Part shown: in pieces, positions 34,563-41,385 of the stretch
How positions within the stretch are numbered: the first letter of the stretch is position 1
Layout: each line of letters begins with the position of its first letter
Notes under the pieces: model-generated
The model's database searches: none
What the model saw: only the letters and a program-made list of their open reading frames with translations
What the model was told of the DNA's origin: nothing
From: Methylocystis sp.
GTDB lineage: Bacteria; Pseudomonadota; Alphaproteobacteria; Rhizobiales; Beijerinckiaceae
Assembly (NCBI GenBank): GCA_022843405.1
Contig: JALHNQ010000026.1
Span: 1-46,971, forward strand
Direction: 5' to 3'
DNA: 46,971 nucleotides
Program-made: the position numbers and the translations under genes

Positions 34563-35761
34563 TCCTTAGCGATCTGCCCCCGCTGTTGGACGACCCTGCG
34601 CCGTATGCTGCCGATGGGGTCCAACAAGATTCGCGCAAACCTCGCGCCTTGCGCGTCGGTGCCATAGTCTTCGTGCCGCCGGGTAGGAAGTGACAAAATC
34701 TCGTCAAATTCGGCATCCGAAAAGCCGAGCTTCTTGGCGACGTAGATCTTCTCATACTCTTGGCGAGTTCGATCATCAGTCGGGCGCGCGAGCTCCGCCA
34801 ACGCCTCCTCGCGCGTAATCTCGTTGTTCAGAATTTGATTTGATAGATGCGCCTTACGCTTGTCGACGCCAAACCGACGCGGCAGGATGTAGCCCTGGTA
34901 GAACCGAGTGAACACCGACTCGTAGTGCTTGCCGCCATAATCACGCCAGCCGTACTCATCGATCAGGAGTTGCTTTGCCATGCTCTTTGAATACGGCACG
35001 AGGTCCAAAATGTTGATCGTTCGGATGCCCTCGACAATGTCGTAGTAGTACCGCTGCCAAACGCCGAGCTTGGGCAGCCGTTTCAACGGCGCATCGCCAA
35101 ATCTGCGATGAATCGCCGTGAGATTGACGAGATCGAACTTCGAGTAGACCCAGGCTCGCGGCATCACCCACTCAGTGGCGAAATTCGTGCCCGCGAGGAT
35201 GTGCTTAATGCCGTTCTGACTCGCGACCTTGTTCATTGCGCCAAAGATCATGTGATCGGTCGGGACTTCGAGGTCGATCACCGAGGCTCGAAAATACGCT
35301 CGCTGCAGATCCCGGAACTCAGGCCAGTGCATAACGAACGTTTGCAGCTGGAATCCGGTCTTCTTTAGTAACCTGTCGATGTTAAACACTGCCAATTCGT
35401 CGTTCCAACCGTTATCGAAATGCAATACTAGCGGCCGCAACGACCAAGTTTTTGCGAGATGCAAAACATACGAGCTGTCGACGCCGCCACTCACGCCGAT
35501 AAGGCAATCAAACGCCCGACCGGCGCCTACGGCCCGAATCTCCTCGAGCTTCGCCTTCAATGCGGCATCGCGCAGCTCTCCCTCAAGCCTTCGCGCTCTC
35601 TCTGCGTGGAAATCATGCCACCAGTTAGACACCCCCTGATCATCGAAGGTAATGTCTGGATCGGTCGTATCCATCACCGTCTTGGCGCACATGCGGAACT
35701 TGTCGGGAACTAAAAGCCCCTGCTCGGTCGCATCGTTTGAGATCAAGGGACTCGAGACCAA
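34559..35761 (-). CDS. N-acetyl-sugar amidotransferase (WbpG-like)
   Basis: 400 residues. ATP-PPase (PP-loop) enzyme that, with HisH- and HisF-like partners, turns an N-acetyl group into an acetamidino group. PP-loop SGGVDSSYVLHLAKTW (SGGVDS at 91-96) follows the N-terminal signature CAKTVMDTTDPDITFDDQG. As I recall the family, the N-terminus reads CxxCVMDT...GVCNxC; here only the first Cys (25) remains, the others being Thr28, Ser45 and Trp47-48. A metal site is therefore probably lost. The start is TTG 35761: GGAGG lies 8 bases upstream, and the gene overlaps the end of hisF by 19 bases. A TTG at 35746 would overlap the hisF stop as TTGA but lacks such a site. Confidence 0.9.
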   Translation of the reverse strand: MVSSPLISNDATEQGLLVPDKFRMCAKTVMDTTDPDITFDDQGVSNWWHDFHAERARRLEGELRDAALKAKLEEIRAVGAGRAFDCLIGVSGGVDSSYVLHLAKTWSLRPLVLHFDNGWNDELAVFNIDRLLKKTGFQLQTFVMHWPEFRDLQRAYFRASVIDLEVPTDHMIFGAMNKVASQNGIKHILAGTNFATEWVMPRAWVYSKFDLVNLTAIHRRFGDAPLKRLPKLGVWQRYYYDIVEGIRTINILDLVPYSKSMAKQLLIDEYGWRDYGGKHYESVFTRFYQGYILPRRFGVDKRKAHLSNQILNNEITREEALAELARPTDDRTRQEYEKIYVAKKLGFSDAEFDEILSLPTRRHEDYGTDAQGARFARILLDPIGSIRRRVVQQRGQIAKE

Positions 35762-36516
35762 AAACTCGCCTCCAATTCTTGCTCAGTCGGATAGTTTATA
35801 AGCACGCCTTCTTTCTTCCCGGCAAAGACGAAAATGCTACTTGCCGCCACAGCGCTGCACTTTCCATCCCTCACGGCCGCTATAAAATCATCAATTCCCC
35901 TCGCGCCGCCGTTGGCAATTACGGGCACATCGACGGCCTCGGCAACTGAACGCAGGAGCTCAATATCGTAACCTTGAAATGTGCCCTCCCGTTCTATGGC
36001 GGTGACCAGGAGCTCGCCCGCGCCCATACGCGCACAGGCGACGGCGTGTTCTGCCGGCGTTGCATTGATCGCTAAACGTCCGTTCCTGAAAAGGACTTGA
36101 TTGCGACGCAGCAGTTTACTGCCGACATCGATCGAGGCGACTACGGCCTGAGAGCCGAAGCGCTCGGCCAGCCGCGTGATCAAGCTAATATCTGTTGCCA
36201 GGGCCGAGTTGATAACGACCTTCTCAACGCCGCAACGGAATAAACCCGCGCATGCCTCTACGCTGCTTATCCCACCGCCGTATGCGATTGGCATGAAAGC
36301 CTCGCTCACGATTTCTTCAACGCGCTGATAATTGATGCGATTGGCGGTTGTTGCCTCAATGTCCAGCAGCACTAACTCATCGACTTGCTTGTCGTTGAAT
36401 ATCTTCACGACGTTAATCGGATCGCCAAGATAGCGTGGCCTGCGAAAACGCTGCGTCTTGACCAAACCATCGTTAGTGAGAAGCAGAATTGGGATCACAC
36501 GCACGCGACGAGTCAT
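35743..36516 (-). CDS. hisF2: HisF-like amidotransferase cyclase subunit (HisF2 type)
   Basis: 257 residues, TIM barrel. Starts MTRRVRVIPILLLTNDGLVKTQRF and keeps DELVLLDIEAT, YGGGISS, SIDVGSK (Asp130), AGELLVTAIEREGTFQGYD and VIANGGARG. True HisF has catalytic Asp11 in CLDVKDG; here that position is Leu13, as in the surface-sugar HisF2 group, so this copy should not make imidazole. It is thought to channel ammonia from the HisH-like glutaminase to the WbpG-like enzyme. ATG 36516 directly abuts the hisH stop. Lower GC than the flanking core. Confidence 0.92.
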   Translation of the reverse strand: MTRRVRVIPILLLTNDGLVKTQRFRRPRYLGDPINVVKIFNDKQVDELVLLDIEATTANRINYQRVEEIVSEAFMPIAYGGGISSVEACAGLFRCGVEKVVINSALATDISLITRLAERFGSQAVVASIDVGSKLLRRNQVLFRNGRLAINATPAEHAVACARMGAGELLVTAIEREGTFQGYDIELLRSVAEAVDVPVIANGGARGIDDFIAAVRDGKCSAVAASSIFVFAGKKEGVLINYPTEQELEASFWSRVP

Positions 36517-37137
36517 TCATTCGGTCGCCATGCGCGCAAAATTCATGAGCACCGTGCTCCCGAAAACATGACTCTTTTCCGGATGAAACTGAACGCCCAT
36601 GACGTTGCCAGTTGCTACAGCCGATACGAATTCATATCCATGAACTGCGGTTGCGACTGCAATCTTCGGATCAGCGCATATGAAGTGGTATGAGTGAACA
36701 TAATAGAACCGCGCGGGGATCTGCAAACCTGCAAACAGCGGATGTGGCGCACACTTCGTCTCTAACCAGCCCATGAGCGGCACCTTGTCCAAGCTCGTCA
36801 AGCGAGCGCGATCGAAGGGAACCGTCTCTATGTCGATCCAGCCAAGTCCTTTCGTATCGCCTTCTTCGCTGTGGCGCCCCAACATCTGCGCACCGAGGCA
36901 GATACCGAGAATCGGCCGCCGTTTACCAATCACTAAGTCGTCAAGCAGGTCCAAGAGACCGCTGTCCCGCAGTTGCTCCATGCCGTAACGGAAGTGACCA
37001 ACTCCGGGAAGTATCAGCTTCGACGCCTTGGCGACTACGTCCCTATTGGACGAAACCACGGCTTTGAAGCCAGCACGCCGAAGCACGTTCTCGATCGAGC
37101 GCAAGTTACCGAGCCCATAATCGATGATGGCGATCAT
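36517..37137 (-). CDS. hisH2: HisH-like class I glutamine amidotransferase
   Basis: 206 residues, normal HisH length. It hydrolyses glutamine to supply ammonia. Catalytic triad visible: Cys80 in GICLGAQML, His185 and Glu187 in GVQFHPEKS. N-terminal MIAIIDYGLGNLRSIENVLRRAG is typical. Its neighbours are the HisF-like (adjacent) and WbpG-like genes, the known trio for acetamidino sugars in Pseudomonas aeruginosa and Legionella surface glycans; no other his genes are nearby. Start ATG 37137 overlaps the GT4 stop as ATGA. Confidence 0.93.
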   Translation of the reverse strand: MIAIIDYGLGNLRSIENVLRRAGFKAVVSSNRDVVAKASKLILPGVGHFRYGMEQLRDSGLLDLLDDLVIGKRRPILGICLGAQMLGRHSEEGDTKGLGWIDIETVPFDRARLTSLDKVPLMGWLETKCAPHPLFAGLQIPARFYYVHSYHFICADPKIAVATAVHGYEFVSAVATGNVMGVQFHPEKSHVFGSTVLMNFARMATE

Positions 37138-38363
37138 GCGCGCGTCTTCGATAATTCCAGCAGGATTTGTGCGAGCCTGTTGGCATTTAAATCGCGGTCA
37201 TGGTCTCGTCGAATTTTGGCCCGGCAATTCTTGCGCAACAGCTCAATTTCGTCCGGCCTCAAGTCGGCAAACGTCTCCAATGCGGCTGTGAGATCAGTTG
37301 CGGCAAAATTTGCTGGCAGCAGCATGCCGGTACTGGCGTCGACGAGTTCACTCGACCCCCCCACATCTGTCGCTATTACAGGAATTCCAGCGCACATAGC
37401 TTCCATGATGGAGACCGGCAGCCCTTCGGTCGCGCTGACGTTAACAAATACATCTATTGGAAGCCTCTCGTAGAGCTGTAGAATCGCTTCGTTCGACATT
37501 CGACCGAGCAGACGTGCAGAAACATTTGTGGGGAGCAATGCTGTCGCGGCCTTCAACTCATCGAACAGCGGACCATCCCCAATGTGCGTCCATTCGACTC
37601 TTCGCGTAGTCGAGCGCAATGCCTCGGCGATAAGGTTCGTGCGCTTTTCAGATCTGACGAAGCCACAGCTGACAACGCGCAAAACACCATCGTCACTCCG
37701 TTTGCACTGGCCTCGCACTTCGGTGCCAAGCGCGGCCACTCTGATCTTGCCAGCATGGCGCGGATAGCACGTTCGCAAATATGCGGCTCCGTGCGCAGAC
37801 ACGGCTAGGACACTGCCGGCATGCTCAATAATCGCTTTCTGATGCGGTAAAAAGCCGCTTGCCCGCTGATGATAAAGGTCAAAGCCGTGAAACCGAACCG
37901 CCGACGATCGAGCAACGCTCATTGGCAGGAAAGGTAGAATGCGGGCGTAATCCGTTCCCCAAAAAAAATACAAAACCGCTTCTTTCATCGCCGGCAGAAG
38001 CTGATCTCGAAAGAAGGCGGTGCGGAGCGCTCGTTCAACGCCCACTGACGAGATTAGCCACTTCTTTGCATTTTCTATGCTCGGCTGACACCGTTCGATT
38101 GCCAGTCCTCGGAGATGCCTGTGGAACCGAGGCCCGAGGAGCGATAGAACCTCATGCCTTCTGATCGGCCCCGCGTACATCCTTGACAATGGCGGCAGCA
38201 CATTGACGTTGGTCGGCAATTCCACGCCAATTGGCTCCAGCTCGACAAACGGAGCAATCGTAATATTATCAAAATGTTGTGCAAGAATTCGCAGTTCATT
38301 AAGCTTCCAGGGTTCCGTCGACGAATACGGAAAGGCATTCGTAAAGAACAAGAGACGTTTCAG
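37134..38363 (-). CDS. glycosyltransferase family 4, probable CTG start
   Basis: 409 residues, GT-B fold. Read from CTG 38363 the protein starts MKRLLFFTNAFPYSSTEPW. The donor domain has LRVVSCGFVRSEKRTNLIAEAL and VFVNVSATEGLPVSIMEAMCAGIPVIATDVGGSSELV. Start choice: an in-frame TAA at 38367-38369 excludes anything upstream. CTG 38363 overlaps the FkbM stop as CTGA and has GGGAAG seven bases upstream. The next candidate, TTG 38351, lacks a spaced site and would cut off a conserved-looking MKRLL. AT-rich by local standards: 26 of 60 bases are G/C at 38221-38280. The donor sugar is unknown. Confidence 0.85.
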   Translation of the reverse strand: MKRLLFFTNAFPYSSTEPWKLNELRILAQHFDNITIAPFVELEPIGVELPTNVNVLPPLSRMYAGPIRRHEVLSLLGPRFHRHLRGLAIERCQPSIENAKKWLISSVGVERALRTAFFRDQLLPAMKEAVLYFFWGTDYARILPFLPMSVARSSAVRFHGFDLYHQRASGFLPHQKAIIEHAGSVLAVSAHGAAYLRTCYPRHAGKIRVAALGTEVRGQCKRSDDGVLRVVSCGFVRSEKRTNLIAEALRSTTRRVEWTHIGDGPLFDELKAATALLPTNVSARLLGRMSNEAILQLYERLPIDVFVNVSATEGLPVSIMEAMCAGIPVIATDVGGSSELVDASTGMLLPANFAATDLTAALETFADLRPDEIELLRKNCRAKIRRDHDRDLNANRLAQILLELSKTRA

Positions 38364-39214
38364 AGTTTAGCTTCCCGGCCAAGGCGCGATCCGAAAACAT
38401 GATCCCGCACATAGTCCCGCTCGTCGTCCACTCGCCTCCAGACAGTGAAACCATGATCTCGTAAGAAAGACTCGACAAAATTGCGCGTGCGATAACTTTC
38501 TCCGTGCCCGCGTTCGGCGCGAAAATCATGCGCGCAGATGCAGACTTCTGACACCATGTCTATCGCTTTGAGCATGCCAAGCAAAGCGTGCTGCTCGGCC
38601 CCTTCTATGTTCATCTTCAGGAAGTCTATGCGCGTAATCGAATGGCGTGCGCAAAGCTCATCAAGAGTCGTCGCCATGATCGAGGTAGTGCCGCAACCAA
38701 TGGTGTTGCCTTCCCAAGCCTGATCATCACCAATTTTAACCAATCCCGACTGATCCATCAGCGCCGTATGGATTGGCGTCACATTGGTCAGGCCGTTAAG
38801 ACGACAGAGGCGTGAAAGACGATCAAATGATGAGGAATTTGCCTCTATCGCATAAATTCGACCCATTGGGCCAACCGCCGTCGAGAAAGGCAATATATCC
38901 TCTCCACGCCCCGCACCCACGTCGACAATAACGTCACCTAGACGCGGTCGATAGCTCCGGTACCAAAGGTCCTCAACGTCGGCAAAATAAGTGTCAATCT
39001 CGCTTGGCCAATTCCGAAACGTTGACTCATAATAGTCGAAACGATTTCCATCCGGAATACGATACAGTCCAACCCGATGAAACCAGCCTTGATCGAAGCC
39101 TATCTCCACATCGCTTCCGGCTATCTGTCTGGCTTTAGCCGTACCTAGAGCTTTCAGCATATGTCGACCGCCCGGCCCGTCTAACATAGAAAGCACGCGC
39201 CGCTTGAGCGTCAT
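38360..39214 (-). CDS. FkbM-family methyltransferase
   Basis: 284 residues. SAM motif I is GDVIVDVGAGRGEDILPFSTAVGPMGRIYAIEAN. The FkbM signature is ITRIDFLKMNIEGAEQHALLGM, preceded by TTLDELC. ATG 39214 overlaps the wzt stop as ATGA, so it is translationally coupled to the exporter ATPase. Chain-terminal methylation is the export tag in several ABC-type O-antigens (for example O8/O9), and the C-terminal domain of Wzt reads it. The coupling makes this enzyme a candidate chain terminator, an inference only. A longer frame to 39322 is rejected because it lies inside wzt. Confidence 0.87.
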   Translation of the reverse strand: MTLKRRVLSMLDGPGGRHMLKALGTAKARQIAGSDVEIGFDQGWFHRVGLYRIPDGNRFDYYESTFRNWPSEIDTYFADVEDLWYRSYRPRLGDVIVDVGAGRGEDILPFSTAVGPMGRIYAIEANSSSFDRLSRLCRLNGLTNVTPIHTALMDQSGLVKIGDDQAWEGNTIGCGTTSIMATTLDELCARHSITRIDFLKMNIEGAEQHALLGMLKAIDMVSEVCICAHDFRAERGHGESYRTRNFVESFLRDHGFTVWRRVDDERDYVRDHVFGSRLGREAKL

Positions 39215-40449
39215 AGTGAATCCGTGAATTCGTAGCTGCAAGACGGATATATCGAGCCAACTTTCCTCTGCTCCAATTGGTACCGGGAGTCGATCATGGC
39301 GGAAACTTCCAACGCTAAGCACTGCGGATCTGAAAAGTATGTGTGATGATGATCTCCCATCTGAATCGATATCAAATAACTTCCATCCAAAAGCGGCGGC
39401 CCGTTGACTACAATGCGCGCGTGACCGCCATTCCGCGTAGTCGACCTTTGCGGGCGTTCTTCAAGCATTGAGTTGTGCCCAAATAGCGGTCGCCCATCCC
39501 AGCCATGAATGATGAAACCGACGCCTGGGAAACAAACATCTGATGGAAGGGCGGAGTATTCGAGCTCGATAACAATTCTGCTCTCGGATTGGCGCGCAAC
39601 GATCGAACGTACCAAGGACCCTTCCGGATAAGACTTCGAATTCGCAGCCGCTCTTGCACGGTTATACTCTGAAATCACGGTATGCGTTTCGCCAAACGCA
39701 TCGATGTTCCCAGACGCTAGGAGGATGCACCTTGGGCACAAGAACCGCATAGCCGCCATGTCATGACTGACAAACAGCACAGTACGACCCTGCCCCGACA
39801 CATCCTGCATCTTGCCGAGGCATTTCTTCTGAAATTCGGCGTCGCCAACCGACAGCACCTCGTCGACGACCAATATCTCCGGCTCCAGATGCGCGGCGAC
39901 CGCGAAGGCCAGCCGAACATACATACCGGACGAATAGCGTTTGACCGGCGTGTCTAGAAACTTCTCGACCTCGGCGAAGGCGACGATTTCGTCGAACTTC
40001 CTGCGGATTTCCGCGCGCGTCATGCCGAGGATCGCGCCGTTGAGAAAAATATTCTCGCGCCCGGTGAGTTCCGGATGAAAGCCGGTGCCGACTTCGAGCA
40101 GGCTCGCGAGACGTCCCCTGATCTCGACCCTGCCCCGCGTCGGCTCGGTAATGCGCGAGAGCACCTTTAGCAGCGTCGACTTGCCGGCGCCGTTGCGTCC
40201 GATGACGCCGACCACCTCGCCACGTTTGACCTCGAAGTTCACATCTCTTAGCGCCCAGAACTCCTCGACCGAACTGTCGCCGGAAACGCTCGCGCCGCGC
40301 GCCGGATCGCGAATCCTGCCCATCGCTCTGCGCGCCGCGCCCGCGAGAACGTCGCGCAGGGCGACGTATCTTTCATTGCCGCCGGCCGCGTGGCTGATCA
40401 TATAGGCCTTGCCGAGGCCGTCGGCCCGGATGACGACGTCTCCGCTCAA
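39211..40449 (-). CDS. wzt: O-antigen/polysaccharide ABC exporter ATP-binding protein
   Basis: 412 residues. ATPase domain: Walker A GRNGAGKST (84-92), signature YSSGM (172-176), Walker B ILVVDE (192-197), switch His229 in FVSHDM. An extra region of about 150 residues after residue 260 corresponds to the Wzt C-terminal carbohydrate-binding domain (beta-sandwich; SRIVIELEYSALPSD, GVGFIIHGWDG, LLDGSYLISIQMGDHHH). The start is TTG 40449 with AGGAG seven bases upstream. The ATPase half is GC-rich; the C-terminal half (about 39211-39660) has visibly lower GC, pointing to a domain swap. It works with Wzm to move a finished chain across the inner membrane. Confidence 0.95.
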   Translation of the reverse strand: MSGDVVIRADGLGKAYMISHAAGGNERYVALRDVLAGAARRAMGRIRDPARGASVSGDSSVEEFWALRDVNFEVKRGEVVGVIGRNGAGKSTLLKVLSRITEPTRGRVEIRGRLASLLEVGTGFHPELTGRENIFLNGAILGMTRAEIRRKFDEIVAFAEVEKFLDTPVKRYSSGMYVRLAFAVAAHLEPEILVVDEVLSVGDAEFQKKCLGKMQDVSGQGRTVLFVSHDMAAMRFLCPRCILLASGNIDAFGETHTVISEYNRARAAANSKSYPEGSLVRSIVARQSESRIVIELEYSALPSDVCFPGVGFIIHGWDGRPLFGHNSMLEERPQRSTTRNGGHARIVVNGPPLLDGSYLISIQMGDHHHTYFSDPQCLALEVSAMIDSRYQLEQRKVGSIYPSCSYEFTDSL

Positions 40450-40467
40450 GCCGCCGCTCCTACGCGC

Positions 40468-41385
40468 TCAGATGACATCCGCGAAGGACCGCTCGAACTT
40501 GCGGAAATAAGCGACGCCAAGCCAGGCGAGCGCGGCGGCGACGGCGCAGCTTCCGACGAATCCCGGCATATAGAGCTGGCTCTCGCCGCCGAGCAGGCAC
40601 CAGCGAAAGCCGTCGATGACCCCGACAACTGGATTGAGGCTATAGAAGAACCGCCAGCCGTCAGGCACCACGCTGCTGGAAAAGCCGACCGGCGAAACAT
40701 AGAGCCCGAATTGCAGCAAGAAGGGCAGGATGAAGCGAAAGTCTCGGTATTTGACGTTGAGCGCGGCGATGAGCAGCGCGGGCCCGAAGCTCGCAACAAC
40801 CGCGAAGGCGATGAACGCCGGAAGCAGCGCGATCCTCCAGCCCGGCAAGAAGCCATAGAACGCCATCAGGGCGAGCAGGACGACAAGATTGATCGCCAGG
40901 TCGACGAGCGCCACAACCGCCGTCGAGGCCGGGAGGATGATCCGGGGGAAATAGATTTTTCCGATCAAATTGGCGTTGCCGATCATGCTGCTTGAAGCGT
41001 CGCCCAATATGCTCGAGAAGAGGAACCACGCCAGCATTCCCGACAGCACCAGGATCGGATAGGGCGTCGCGCCTTCGCTCGGGAGCTTCGCGAGCCTGCC
41101 GAAGATGATGGTGAAAATGACCATTGTCGTCAGCGGGCGGATGACCGCCCAGGCGACGCCGATCATGGTCTGCTTGTAGCGCACCGAAACGTCGCGCCAC
41201 GCGAGGATCAGAAACAGCTCGCGATAATTCCACAGATCGCGCCAATAATTGCTCTCGGCGCGTCCGGCCTCAAGCACCACCACGCGTTCGCCAGTCATCG
41301 TCGCGGCAGGCGCGCGCTCGACATGCGTCTGCATGACGTCGCCTGCCGGGCTTGCGCCGCCATGCTCGGTTTGCGGCATCGTCAC
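40468..41385 (-). CDS. wzm: O-antigen/polysaccharide ABC exporter permease
   Basis: 305 residues. A polar N-terminal extension of about 45 residues precedes the ABC-2 permease domain. YRELFLILAWRDVSVRYKQTMIGVAWAVIRPLTTMVIFTIIFGRL is the gate-helix region and first membrane segment, with about five more helices to LAWLGVAYFRKFERSFADVI. FRFILPFLLQFGLYVSPVGFSSS is the usual conserved stretch. The start is GTG 41385, overlapping the asnB-like stop as GTGA, or ATG 41379. Eighteen bases separate it from wzt. Together they form the channel for the undecaprenyl-linked chain. Confidence 0.94.
   Translation of the reverse strand: MTMPQTEHGGASPAGDVMQTHVERAPAATMTGERVVVLEAGRAESNYWRDLWNYRELFLILAWRDVSVRYKQTMIGVAWAVIRPLTTMVIFTIIFGRLAKLPSEGATPYPILVLSGMLAWFLFSSILGDASSSMIGNANLIGKIYFPRIILPASTAVVALVDLAINLVVLLALMAFYGFLPGWRIALLPAFIAFAVVASFGPALLIAALNVKYRDFRFILPFLLQFGLYVSPVGFSSSVVPDGWRFFYSLNPVVGVIDGFRWCLLGGESQLYMPGFVGSCAVAAALAWLGVAYFRKFERSFADVI

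Noticed and set aside
35743-37137. Histidine biosynthesis operon
   Set aside because: Only hisH- and hisF-like genes are present, the hisF catalytic Asp11 is replaced, and they adjoin a WbpG-like gene.
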